DNA of 16,903 bases, from assembly GCA_036939755.1 (NCBI GenBank), contig JALLAZ010000338.1, positions 1-16,903 on the forward strand. Direction: 5' to 3'. Positions 1 through 9,371 of the stretch are shown here, in pieces. The notes under the pieces are model-generated. The model was not told the DNA's origin, ran no database searches, and saw only the letters and a program-made list of their open reading frames with translations. The translations under genes were made by a program, and so were the position numbers. The stretch comes from Stephanodiscus triporus (Eukaryota; Bacillariophyta; Thalassiosirophyceae; Thalassiosirales; Thalassiosiraceae). Within the stretch, counting starts at the first letter, position 1, and every line of letters begins with the position of its first letter.

Positions 1-132
1 CACACTACAAACGCAAAAAAAAAATACACTGTAGATATTGTACTAGGTCGTAGAGGAACTTAGAACTTATGGTAAGTAACGATATGGTAGAGAGCATCGG
101 ACAAAACTCTAACTTCTTCTCAACACACTGCA

Positions 133-813
133 ATGCGCCGAAGTCTCCTTGGCATCATAGACTTGTGCCTCGCCGCGGCTGCTGGACGGCGAGCCACCGC
201 ATTCGTCTCCAATCGAAGGAAACGTCGGTCGCATCGCTCGTCGGCCTTGCATCTCCAAAAATGTCACCACGACAGACGAACGTTTCTCTTGCGGCAGATA
301 GCGACGCCTATCGTCAGCGCCTCGGCGACAACGACGACCGCCATCCTGCCTCCGCCCCGCCCGGCCCAAGCGGCCGCGATGCTCATGGACAAGTCGAGTC
401 CTGACGTCCCCCCGTTCTCGGGAGATGCCGCCGCTGCGAAGGAACGATTCCGACGCGCCATCGGGGACGTCGACGACCTCCTCGCGAATTACGACGAAAT
501 AACGAGGACCGGGGGGGACAACGTGAGGCTATACCTCGGGACGCAGGGGGTCAAATCGAACATGTACGGGATATTAAAGGTTCTAAACGGCCTAAGGGAG
601 GAGGCCGACGACATCGTCGAATTTACGGAGGCGCTGAACGAGTTCGAGGCGTACCTTTTCCAGGCCGAAGGGGCGGCCTATCAGAGTCTCTTCGCGGAGT
701 TTTCTAGCGCCAAAATCGAACCGGGGAGCCTCCTGAGGACGGCAAGGGGGGATGTTGTCAACATGAGAAAATTCATGGGCATTCTGGCCTCGCAGCTGAA
801 TCTCAAGTTATAG
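133..813 (+). CDS. Plastid-targeted, probably thylakoid-lumen helical protein (PsbQ/Psb31-like candidate)
   Basis: Single-exon ORF of 226 aa. Residues 1-23 look like a signal peptide (MRRSLLG start, then an LAAAA core) cut before F24 in ATAF, the ASAFAP-type site of diatom plastid presequences. A basic Ser/Arg/His-rich transit stretch follows. At 47-53 DRRTFLL is a twin-arginine motif ahead of a hydrophobic Ala/Thr stretch ending PAQA (77-80), which resembles a Tat-type lumen signal. The mature part (~81-226, about 146 aa) is predicted to be mostly helical and lacks cysteine and membrane spans. Small helical lumenal proteins in diatoms include the photosystem II extrinsic proteins PsbQ' and Psb31. 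That assignment is a guess from targeting, size and helicity; I do not recognise the family. An out-of-frame ATG at 69 lies upstream; the ATG at 133 is chosen because it gives the targeting signals. The gene is convergent with the next one (249-nt gap). Confidence 0.82.
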   Translation: MRRSLLGIIDLCLAAAAGRRATAFVSNRRKRRSHRSSALHLQKCHHDRRTFLLRQIATPIVSASATTTTAILPPPRPAQAAAMLMDKSSPDVPPFSGDAAAAKERFRRAIGDVDDLLANYDEITRTGGDNVRLYLGTQGVKSNMYGILKVLNGLREEADDIVEFTEALNEFEAYLFQAEGAAYQSLFAEFSSAKIEPGSLLRTARGDVVNMRKFMGILASQLNLKL

Positions 814-1062
814 CCAAATGCCCCCGATGAGCTCGAACAATGCGGGACGGGAATCAACAGAACATGTCGCTGTGGATGTTTCGAGCTCGAAGCTTTTGGG
901 ACGAGAGTCAGCAAAGCATGTTGCGGCAGATGTTTACTTTGTTCTAGGAAGGAAAAAAGCTTATGTATAATTGGGATGATAAATTGGGATTTACAATGAT
1001 ATAGTTAACTCATCCCTGCTGCATTCTGGCAATATACATTTCACTCCCTTTCCCCCCTCAAC

Positions 1063-3303
1063 TCACTGAACGCACAACCATGTGGCACAACCCCACATTT
1101 GTTGATTCAGCTTTTCATCTAATGGTGCACCACTTTCATCCTCATCTGGATTCTTTCTCTTAGCCTCCATTAATTCTTCGTTGGCCTTCATATGATTGTC
1201 TTTGGCCTTCTTTCCGGCCTCCTCATACTGAGAGAGAATGGATGTAACCTCAAGCAGTTCGTCGGAATCATGCATTGGAGAGGCAGATAACATGGATACC
1301 GCGCGTAGTATATCATCATGGAAGTGCTCCTTCTTGGCACCTCGGACCTTCATCTTTCTTCTGCTCAGACCGCAATGCTCTGCTGTATTGTCCTGTGGAC
1401 ATTTGCTGTGTTTCACCATCAACTCCTCCTCCACAACATGGGCCACAGATGACACCTCCTTTTCATCCTCAATTTCCGCGTCGTATACTGCGACGAAAGA
1501 TTGTCCAATCCTTCCATTCTGTGCGCCATCATCATTGTCGTCCTCTAGTTCTATTTTATCTGGGATGTCGTGCGCACTTGCCAAACTAAATTCGGGTTTC
1601 TTAATCTTCGATCGTAATGGGAAGGATGCGGCGACTGAAATCGCAGCCGTAGCCGCAGCTGCAGCCACTGGAGATGGTGGTGATAGCAGTTCTGTCCTGT
1701 GAAGTCGCCCACCACCTCGCCTTGACAGATAATCCGGATGGATCATAAGCTCATCTTCTTCGAACCCATCGTGACAATTCGGGCTGGTGACGTCACTAAA
1801 CTTGGTGGCTATTACTGTTGCGTTATTTTGATACGTAAACTCGGGTACACCGAACTGAGGGAACTCAGGGATACCAAACTCGGGAATACACGGGACAGAG
1901 TCCTTCTTTTCAATGAGACTGTTGTTCTGTTCGAACTCGTTTAGTATACGGCTCATCTCGTCTTCCGGGTGTTCCTGGATCAGCTTAAGCTCGGCGATGC
2001 TCGAGCGGGATGTACTGATGTCATCCATTAGCATTTCCTTAATGGCCGACACATCATCGGGTTTTATATTTGACGAGACATCATTCAGCAAACAAATCAT
2101 TTTCTCAAACAGTTTGCCGCGTTGTACACTCAGATCGGAATTAGATGCCGATCGAATTCCGGAGCTCGAAGACGTATTACTACATCCAATAGCATGCCCA
2201 CAATTGAGGCTGTGGAAGGTGGAACTACTTGTTCTGTTGGCCAAATCAGGTGTGGAACTGGTATTGTCAGGGGAATTTCCTCTCTGATTAATTAACGATC
2301 TCGCAGTCTTAATTCTCGAAGAGCGCAATGTCTTGTAGTTTGGAGCAAATTCCTCTTCAGTAGTTGGACTTCGTATTTGCTGTCGTTGGTTGATACGGGC
2401 TTGAAGTCTTCCCATTTGATACTGATCACGCGTCTCACGTGACATGTTGTCCATCATGTTCTCATCTGATGAGCTCGAATTGTGATTATTCTGTGGTTCC
2501 TTTCTTAACGAATCCATCATTTCATCGGTGGGGATGGTCATTATTTCTGGCGGGTCAAAATCAGGTTCGCAAAGCAGTTTGTTTGTTGTTGTAGCATCAA
2601 ATCTATTATCCTTGCTGAAGTTCTTTGGCTCGGGATAAATCCGACTGGCCTGCGTTTTGAAAGACGCGGCATGCATGACTGACGGAGTTTGTTCGACGAC
2701 GATGCGACTCTCTGGAGCAGCTGTCGTGGATTCTACAGCCCCATCAGAAATGGCGAGCGCATAAGACTCCTGCAATCTTTGATAGTTTCTACTTGTATTC
2801 GACGCCGAATCGCTGTTTACTGGCGCAGTAATCGTATCAGATGGAAATGGAGGGACCGATAATATGGTAGAATTTCTACTTGTTGCCGATTTTCGAGAGT
2901 TTCTACTTGTGAACGACGCCGACTCAGTTTGTACAGGCATATAACTCACAGCGGGAGGAGGCGGAGGCAGACCAAGCTCCGACTCCACCTGAAAAACAAG
3001 TTCATTGAGCGGTTTCTTAGGGTTATGACTTGCATCAGATGAAGCTACGGCGACTGCTGCCGCGGGATCGTCGTCGTCGTCTCTGGACTCTACCTCGGCG
3101 ATCGCCCGCCGCGCGCTTCTTCGAGACTCGGGCATGATAATGCCGCGACCAAAGCGGTCGCGACTGGCCGCACCGCGATTGCGAACGACGGCACCGCTTG
3201 CTCTCTGGCTTGATAGGCTGCGTTCTGGGATTGGCGGGAGCTTTGTCCTACTTCGTCCGCGGCTTCGGCCACCAGGGGGAAGATGACCAGCGCTGCCTGC
3301 CAT
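1063..3303 (-). CDS. Serine-rich, mostly disordered protein of unknown function (746 aa)
   Basis: Long uninterrupted minus-strand ORF starting at an ATG at 3303; its length in an otherwise busy window is the main evidence that it is real. No known catalytic domain, signal peptide or membrane span is visible. The N-terminus is Arg/Ser/Pro-rich (RSRGRSRTK at 13-21, RRSARR at 61-66), possibly nuclear-localising. A five-Asp run lies at 75-79 and a five-Pro run at 113-117. TSRN occurs three times (132-135, 141-144, 170-173) inside a duplicated segment (PVQTESAS and PVNSDSAS). Around 470-488 the motif PEF recurs three times. Much of the middle is Ser/Asn/Thr-rich. The last ~90 residues (DILRAVSMLSASP onward) look helical and Lys/Glu-rich, possibly a coiled coil, and end in WGCATWLCVQ. 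It could be a regulatory or scaffold protein; function unknown. It is divergent from the translocator gene. Confidence 0.75.
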   Translation of the reverse strand: MAGSAGHLPPGGRSRGRSRTKLPPIPERSLSSQRASGAVVRNRGAASRDRFGRGIIMPESRRSARRAIAEVESRDDDDDPAAAVAVASSDASHNPKKPLNELVFQVESELGLPPPPPAVSYMPVQTESASFTSRNSRKSATSRNSTILSVPPFPSDTITAPVNSDSASNTSRNYQRLQESYALAISDGAVESTTAAPESRIVVEQTPSVMHAASFKTQASRIYPEPKNFSKDNRFDATTTNKLLCEPDFDPPEIMTIPTDEMMDSLRKEPQNNHNSSSSDENMMDNMSRETRDQYQMGRLQARINQRQQIRSPTTEEEFAPNYKTLRSSRIKTARSLINQRGNSPDNTSSTPDLANRTSSSTFHSLNCGHAIGCSNTSSSSGIRSASNSDLSVQRGKLFEKMICLLNDVSSNIKPDDVSAIKEMLMDDISTSRSSIAELKLIQEHPEDEMSRILNEFEQNNSLIEKKDSVPCIPEFGIPEFPQFGVPEFTYQNNATVIATKFSDVTSPNCHDGFEEDELMIHPDYLSRRGGGRLHRTELLSPPSPVAAAAATAAISVAASFPLRSKIKKPEFSLASAHDIPDKIELEDDNDDGAQNGRIGQSFVAVYDAEIEDEKEVSSVAHVVEEELMVKHSKCPQDNTAEHCGLSRRKMKVRGAKKEHFHDDILRAVSMLSASPMHDSDELLEVTSILSQYEEAGKKAKDNHMKANEELMEAKRKNPDEDESGAPLDEKLNQQMWGCATWLCVQ

Positions 3304-3683
3304 TGTTCCTCACCTTCGCGACAACCCCTTATTTGTTCACGCCGGTGCTTACCGTTTAGTGTGTGGTGAAGTTGCGTTTCCTTTGTAATTAGTTTTGGCT
3401 GTTCACTGGTGCTCGGTTGGAGGAGGAGCTGCGCGCTGCTGGGGAGGAGCGTTGGATTTGGGAATTGGAGGATCAGAGTAGTTGGAGCGGCGGGAACGAC
3501 ACAGAAACACACACAAAAATGACGCCTGTTGTTGTGATGTGATTTGACATGAGTTGTGGCCACCCTACGTTGTACTCCTACAACATAAAGTCCCGATCCG
3601 AGGCCGCGCGCCGTCCATCTCCCCCCGCCCGCCCTACACCCACGCTACGAGCCACGAGGCAACAATTAATAGCTCCTCAGCAA
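3304..3683. promoter_or_regulatory. Bidirectional promoter region between the serine-rich gene and the translocator
   Basis: The 380 nt between two divergent start codons (3303 minus, 3684 plus) must hold both promoters and 5' leaders. The part next to the translocator (about 3600-3660) is pyrimidine- and C-rich, as expected of a leader. An in-frame upstream ATG at 3549 would add 45 residues rich in Pro and Arg that do not look like targeting sequence, so I treat it as untranslated. I see no clear TATA box. Confidence 0.5.
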
Positions 3684-5063
3684 ATGATTAGCCCAGCCAA
3701 TCTCAGACGTGGCGGTCTCCTCGTGATCTTGCTCATCGGTACATCGGCCGTCGACGTCAACATCGCACCGTTGGCATGGAAACCGACGCTCGTTTCAAAG
3801 TCGGCGGCTTTATCCGTCAGCGCGACGGAGCTAGCTCCATCTAGTGGCGCTGTTGGCATGGTAGCTGAGGAGAAAATTCCGAGGGGTGGAGATGGCGAAG
3901 TTGGACTTGCGGCCCGCCTCAAGGTTGGCTCGTATTTCGCCGTCTGGTACATATTGAATATCATCTACAATAGTAAGTATGTGGGTGTGTCAATTGCAGA
4001 GACAATCGAGCCGATTCCCTTAGTGATGAGTGGTTATCCCAAGATGGGCATTTTTTGTCATGTATAACACGACTACTCTTACAACTGCTTGCACTTCTTT
4101 CGCACAGTCCTCAACAAGAAATACCTAAATGTCATTCCAGCCCCTCTGACCGTGGGTTGTCTCCAGTTCCTCGTTGGATCACTTTACTCTATTCTTTTAT
4201 GGGGGACCAAACTCCGTCCGGCTCCCGCTCTCACAAGCCAGGGAAGGATAGCCATTAACAAGGTTGGCTTCTACCACATGTCCGGACAAGAACTCTCCAT
4301 GATGTCTCTCGGCGCTGGTTCCGTATCCTTCACCCATATTGTCAAGGCGCTCGAGCCCTTCTTTTCCGCAGTAGTCTCGGCAATTTTTTATGGGAAATGG
4401 ATGCATCCAGTAGTGTACGCGACGCTCGTCCCCGTCGTAGGTGGTGTGGCCTATGCATGCCTTAAGGAACGTAGCTTCAGCTGGCTGGCATTTTGGACTG
4501 CCATGGGCAGCAACTTGGCATTTGCATTAAGAGCAGTAGTTTCGAAGTCGGCGTTGGACTCAGCGGGTGGGGAGCTGGGCGAGAATCTAACGTCTGTGAA
4601 CCTCTTCGGAATCGTGACTATCTATGCATTCGCTCAGTCAATCCCGTTGTTCTTGTTGGGTGAAGGTTTGAGCTTTTTTGATCTATGGAAGAAGGCTCTC
4701 TCTTTTACAACTTCGTCAGAATTGGTTCGTGGCCTAATATTGTCGGGTTTGCTTCATTATCTCAACAATGAAGTGATGTACCTTGCACTATCAAATGTCC
4801 ACCCCGTCACACTAGCAGTGGGAAATACCATGAAGCGTGTGTTCATCGTCGTAGCGTCAGTGTTGGTATTCCGCAACCCCATTTCGGTCCAGGCGGCGAT
4901 CGGGTCGGCCATTGGTATTGGAGGAGTGCTGCTATACAGCTTGGCCAAACAGCATTATGAGGAGTTGGAGAAGAAGAAGAAAAAGTTGGAGGAGGAGGCA
5001 GTAGCGAAGCCTGTTACTTTCTGGGCTTTGTTGGTTGCGCTTCTTTCAAAAATTAGGATATAA
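3684..5063 (+). CDS. Triose-phosphate/phosphate translocator (plastid phosphate translocator family, DMT superfamily)
   Basis: Two exons, 3684-3972 and 4108-5063, give 414 aa. Splicing restores the family core NIIYNILNKKYLNVIP across the junction, in phase. Plastidic phosphate translocators exchange triose phosphate or a related phosphorylated C3/C5/C6 compound for phosphate across plastid envelope membranes. Family marks: the LNKKYLN entry motif; SFTHIVKALEP (residues ~170-180); NTMKR (K339/R340), the conserved Lys-Arg pair that binds phosphate in this family; and several hydrophobic helices up to a Lys/Glu-rich tail (EEAVAKP). The N-terminus from M1 has a hydrophobic LLVILLIGTSAV stretch and then a Ser/Ala-rich region, consistent with a signal peptide plus transit region for a complex plastid, though no clear ASAFAP phenylalanine is present. 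Start chosen at 3684 (A at -3); an in-frame ATG at 3549 is less likely. Which envelope membrane and which substrate cannot be told from sequence alone. Confidence 0.93.
3973..4107 (+). other. Spliceosomal intron in the translocator gene (135 nt)
   Basis: Donor GTAAGTATG at 3973; acceptor TTTCGCACAG ending at 4107. It is inserted after the first base of an Ile codon. Reading through it meets an in-frame stop just before 4068, while removing it joins two halves of a recognisable conserved motif, so the call is strong. Confidence 0.93.
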
Positions 5064-6443
5064 CTGACAATAGTATACGGGTTCATGTAGTCATCTCAAT
5101 TGTGAATCTTTGACTAGACAGGTTGATTGAAGTGACAGCTTGATGTTTTGTAGAGCACCAATTATATGTGGAAATGATTTAAACGTTTGATCTGTGATGC
5201 TCTCGCATGTAATTTGTTTTGAGTCTGGTAGCATGTGATTTAGATGAACAGTTGTGGTTATACATTTTAAGGAGTAAATTTTATCTGATAATTTACTTGT
5301 AAGGTCACTGCAGATTCTAGATTCCCACACACATCTAAAGTTCAAATGTGATGTGATATGTTCTTGTGATGGCTAGTATGCATCATGTGTGACCTCAAAA
5401 GTTTGATTCTCGCCAAGGCTAGCATGGACAAAAAACACCGTTCAACACAATCTAATTGCATACATTTTTTTGTGTTTAACCTCATATGAGCCCCACATCT
5501 TACTCCAACTGAGTACACTGTCAGAGTCAAAACTAACACGAACTTCTAAAAGAACATCTGTGTCTCTGTACATAGCAACCCACCAACGCTGTTTGTGTTG
5601 GCTTTTCACAACCCTCACCAGAGCCCCCTTTCCACTAGCCAGATCTTGCAAACCACCTCACAGTTAGATACCACTCCTCTCAGTTCACTCTTGAGATTGA
5701 TGACCTTCTTGCATTGGTTTGTGCTGTTGAAGTTTGGGCTGATGGATGCTGACCATCCATTTGACATCACACAGCAGTTGACATTTTTTATACCTACTTT
5801 CAGGAGAGATATGGTCTTTGAGTTCCAGATGATTATGATGTCCACCTACTGTGAGACCAGCACCAATCAGAAACTTCAGCCATTTTCTTGAATCGAAGAT
5901 TCTTAACGTGGGAGAAGAGGTGGCATGGCGAGCAAGTGCAGAACAGTCTTGCCTGGTTGGAATCGAATGTCGGGGGGGTTGCTTGTATTGGAGGGACGGG
6001 TTTGTTGGAGGGGGAATAAGGGAGCATTACTTGATGGTGAGAGACACTGTCAATACTGGGATCATTGATGGAGCTCAGGTCGGAAGGGGCACTGGTGCAT
6101 GCAAGCGCATTTGAATGGCATATCCCACTGAAACTGCGTTGTAAAAAACATGCGCAGACACTCTGCCGGCATTTTTTGAACGTGAACGGAAAAGTATCGT
6201 ACCAATAATCTCTACTAATTCCTACTTGACGCATTTCTGAGGCATAATTAATTCTTACCCACAGGGAATCGAAAAATTTGTCGCGGAGTCAACGCGCACC
6301 TCAAAATTTGTAGCCCGAATAGCACGACCCGAGGTCAATGCCAAGCACCGCGGCCTTCTTCATCTGTGTTATTGCTCAATCTCAATATTGTACATCCCTT
6401 TATTGGCCATAAAGATAAAGAAAAAAAACAAACCCACAGTCGA
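5064..6443. other. AT-rich intergenic region, no supportable gene
   Basis: This 1.38-kb stretch lies between the translocator stop and the next start. It holds only short overlapping ORFs on both strands (all under 135 codons) with no recognisable domains, no codon-like bias and frequent stops. It must contain the translocator 3'UTR at its left. The right end (about 6370-6443) is A-rich with a TAAAGATAAAG stretch, probably the 5' leader of the surface-protein gene. The middle (5440-5900) might be a decayed element, but I see no terminal repeats, target-site duplication or polymerase motifs. Confidence 0.5.
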
Positions 6444-9371
6444 ATGGCCATGATGGACTGCCGCCGTAACGCTGGCGGCGTAGCGAGTATCGTAAACGTA
6501 ATAAATGGCAGAACTGCCTTTCTTCTCGTATACTCCCTGCTCCTATGTATTATTCCACGGGCAGTTGGACAACTGGAGGTGGTGCACGAGCTCGTCACCA
6601 CCTGGGAAGGAGGATGGGTTCAGGATGGTATCATGTTCGATGTCAAAACTGTCCGAACCCCATTAGAAGTTTCTGATGCAGTTAATATTACCACCAGCAC
6701 ACCTGACGGCATCACCGTCGTTGGACTCAACATTCTTACTCCATTGAGAGAGAGTTTGTGTGTTGAGCTGTACACAAAAGCCGGCTCCTTCGATGATGCT
6801 GCTTTCGACTCGGAACAATGGACTTTTTTGGGTTCTTTTTCCCTGATGGGACAAGGACCGAGTGCGCCCACTTCCATTCCACTTGGTAGCTTTGATCCCA
6901 TCCAGATTGGACTCGACCAGACTCAAGCATTCTATGTAACCACCCAAAATGAAAAATTGAGGTATACGGCACTGGACCCGGACGAATATATGACTGGCGA
7001 CGTATATGTCACTGGCCTACCTCAGTACGACAGTACGATCACTGCTACTGGACGGGGTGGAGGAAATGGCAAGCGGGTTCTCCAAACAAGTGATGGACTC
7101 GCTGTGGAAATTTTGACTGGAGTGGCCAAAAATTACCCCTTTGCCGAGTCATGGCCCCATCGCGTCTTCAACGGAGCATTGCTCTACACCCTTGGCATGG
7201 ACAGCTCCACTAGCTTTTTGTCCGATGCTCAGCTCGAGACGGCCCAGGCTGTCAAGCGTGGATCTGTAACGTGCGATGTGGATGCCGTAGCACCAGAGCC
7301 CACTGCAAATCCCTCCAACGCCCCCACTCCAAGTCCAAGCAAATTACCCACACCGATACGTCCAAGCAGAGCACCTACACCGAATCCAACTTCTAGTCCC
7401 ACCACACTCCAATCGACCATAAAAAAAGCTGCCACAACCCTCCACGGAGGCCTCAAGCAGGCTGGGATGATGTTTGACATCGTCGTTCCCTCCGTAGCTG
7501 ACGGTGGTCCCTCGGAAGGATTAACCGTGATTGCATTCGAATTATCAACTTTTTTGACGGATGAAGTATGCGTCGAAGTATACTCCAAGAGTGGTACATA
7601 TGTAGGATTTGAGCGGGATGATGTCGTCTTAGGCGCTGACGGTACCGGGTCCTCTACCACTTGGGACGTGCTAGGAGCGGCTACAGTCATTGGCAAGGGT
7701 GAATCGGGCCCAACTCATATACCTATTGGAGCTTTGGATCCAGTATTCGTGGCAGCTGGCGAGCGTCACGCATTCTACATTACAATGACAGAGCCAGAGA
7801 TGCGTTACACCCAACCTCGGTTCGGTGAACAAGTCGGTGATGTGTTCTCTAATTCCCCCGATGGTGACGTAAAAATTTTAGTCGGATCAGCAGTGGCATA
7901 TCCCTTTGCAGAAAAATGGGACAATCGCATCTTCAATGGAGCCGTAGTTTATGCTCATGGTGATATTGGTGATAGCAAGTATAATGAGATGAACAGTGGG
8001 GGTAGGAGAAGGAGGTGTGTGGAGCCCACTGTGTCTCAACCATCAAGTCCGACGATGGCTCCGACGAGTGCCACGATTAATAGTGTCGTGGAAGTTGAAC
8101 CAACTGAGATGAATCCTCCTGCTGATAATTCCGCCGTGACCGATGAAACAGAAGAGGAGGTAACTACTTCTAACGAATCAGGTACGACTGATGTCGATGA
8201 CCCCCCCCCCAATCAATCACCCGTTACTGGCGGGACAAGCACCCAAGATGATTATCAAGCGGCTGGTTACACCGGACGCCTTGCCGATCTTTGTCCCGAG
8301 TCCGGAGCAGCTCTGGTCACTATGAATGTCGTTGTGCCATACGAGTACACCTTCATTACTGCCAGTGGCGCTGAGACGAGTACCATCGTAACAGAAATAG
8401 AAAATGCATTGCACAGCTCACTCATTGCCGACATGTGTCCAGCTGTTGGCGAGAAGATGAGGCTCTTGCAAGCCACGGCGACGTACATGGGATTCAATTC
8501 AAATCCTGCTGATCAAGCTGAAGGCTGTGGAGAAGAAGTGACCGTAGATGAAGGTGAGGAATGCCACCTCGTGTCGGGAGGGGTAACTGCTGTAATCGAG
8601 GCAGGTGCCGACATTGCGGCGGTAATGAATGACATGGAGTCCTATATCGAGAGCATACTCTCCGACCCTGCTTTCTTTGAGTCTTCGGGAGCTCAGCAAG
8701 TTTCGTACAAGGCCCCCAAGATTGACTATTCTGCAACTGATGAGGACCTGCCCATCGAAGACAATCTAGCCATCGACGCTGCCGAGGATGAAAACCAGAA
8801 TCCTGCTGCTGTTGATAGCAATGCAACAGAGTCCAAGTCACTAAGTACCGCGGGCGTTACCATCCTCGTCGTCGTCGCATGTGCATTAGTCGTTGCCCTG
8901 CTTGCGTTAATTGTCCATCGTGTACGCAGGGAGAGTGGAAAGAAACGCACCCGAGCCAATTCCCTAGAATTGTTCCATGAATTCCCAGATGAGGAAGATC
9001 ATGTCACCTTCTCGAAATATGGCGTTCACGCCAGTTCTTCTGCGGGGTTTGATGAGAATTTAGCCCCGGTGTCATCCAAGGGGAGGTCTAGGCGGTCACC
9101 TCCTCCTCCTCCTCCTCCTTCAACACTACCATCGAAGACGTCGGCGGCGTACAGTCAAGCTGCTGTGATTCTCAATGACGCCGATGACATTTCGTTGTTT
9201 TCGGACGACAGAGACAAGCCTAGATTCGGTGGAGGTCGCACTCGTACAGACTCCACAGGATCACTTGGTTCGCGGGGTTCCAAGGGGAGTAATAAGAGCG
9301 TAGAATTCATACGAGCGGGACAAACGTTTTCTTCCGGGCCGAATGTGCCAGAGGATACCGTTGACTTGTAG
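6444..9371 (+). CDS. Large single-pass surface protein with a duplicated extracellular module
   Basis: Intronless, 975 aa from the ATG at 6444 (the open frame runs further up only from a GTG). A hydrophobic TAFLLVYSLLLCII stretch at ~24-40 is a signal peptide, cleaved near AVG. Module 1 (~50-255) and module 2 (~332-508) share a pattern: MFD; CVELYTK/CVEVYSK; GxGxxxPTxIPxGxxDP; AFYVT/AFYIT; LRYT/MRYT; GDVYV/GDVFS; YPFAE; RxFNGA; YxxG. They are joined by a Pro/Ser/Thr linker (~285-322, NAPTPSPSK type) common in diatom secreted proteins. A second acidic Thr/Ser/Pro linker (~525-602) leads to a cysteine-containing domain (~605-759), possibly SEA-like; that is a guess. One TM helix (~803-827, GVTILVVVACALVVALLAL) is followed by basic VHRVRR, so the ~148-residue tail should be cytosolic. 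The tail is Ser/Gly/Arg-rich with a seven-Pro run and could bind SH3/WW-type domains. Likely a cell-surface or cell-wall protein; ligand unknown. Confidence 0.87.
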   Translation: MAMMDCRRNAGGVASIVNVINGRTAFLLVYSLLLCIIPRAVGQLEVVHELVTTWEGGWVQDGIMFDVKTVRTPLEVSDAVNITTSTPDGITVVGLNILTPLRESLCVELYTKAGSFDDAAFDSEQWTFLGSFSLMGQGPSAPTSIPLGSFDPIQIGLDQTQAFYVTTQNEKLRYTALDPDEYMTGDVYVTGLPQYDSTITATGRGGGNGKRVLQTSDGLAVEILTGVAKNYPFAESWPHRVFNGALLYTLGMDSSTSFLSDAQLETAQAVKRGSVTCDVDAVAPEPTANPSNAPTPSPSKLPTPIRPSRAPTPNPTSSPTTLQSTIKKAATTLHGGLKQAGMMFDIVVPSVADGGPSEGLTVIAFELSTFLTDEVCVEVYSKSGTYVGFERDDVVLGADGTGSSTTWDVLGAATVIGKGESGPTHIPIGALDPVFVAAGERHAFYITMTEPEMRYTQPRFGEQVGDVFSNSPDGDVKILVGSAVAYPFAEKWDNRIFNGAVVYAHGDIGDSKYNEMNSGGRRRRCVEPTVSQPSSPTMAPTSATINSVVEVEPTEMNPPADNSAVTDETEEEVTTSNESGTTDVDDPPPNQSPVTGGTSTQDDYQAAGYTGRLADLCPESGAALVTMNVVVPYEYTFITASGAETSTIVTEIENALHSSLIADMCPAVGEKMRLLQATATYMGFNSNPADQAEGCGEEVTVDEGEECHLVSGGVTAVIEAGADIAAVMNDMESYIESILSDPAFFESSGAQQVSYKAPKIDYSATDEDLPIEDNLAIDAAEDENQNPAAVDSNATESKSLSTAGVTILVVVACALVVALLALIVHRVRRESGKKRTRANSLELFHEFPDEEDHVTFSKYGVHASSSAGFDENLAPVSSKGRSRRSPPPPPPPSTLPSKTSAAYSQAAVILNDADDISLFSDDRDKPRFGGGRTRTDSTGSLGSRGSKGSNKSVEFIRAGQTFSSGPNVPEDTVDL

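Noticed and set aside
69..404. Overlapping plus-strand ORF of 111 aa starting upstream of the first gene
   Set aside because: It overlaps the targeted plastid protein in another frame, has no domain, and its ATG is followed by a GTAAGT that is chance or untranslated leader; at most an upstream ATG.
1063..1080. C-terminal LCVQ as a CaaX prenylation box
   Set aside because: The cysteine is third from the end, not fourth, so it does not fit the CaaX rule.
3549..3683. 45-residue N-terminal extension of the translocator
   Set aside because: The Pro/Arg-rich stretch does not look like a signal peptide, while the Met at 3684 begins a hydrophobic signal-like segment in good context.
5400..5425. GTTTGATTCTCGCC resembling a tRNA B box
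   Set aside because: The flanking bases do not form a T-arm or acceptor stem and there is no A box at the right distance.
5091..6234. Several short ORFs on both strands of the long spacer, considered as a decayed gene or retroelement
   Set aside because: No polymerase, integrase or zinc-knuckle motif, no long terminal repeats, and frames break every few dozen codons.
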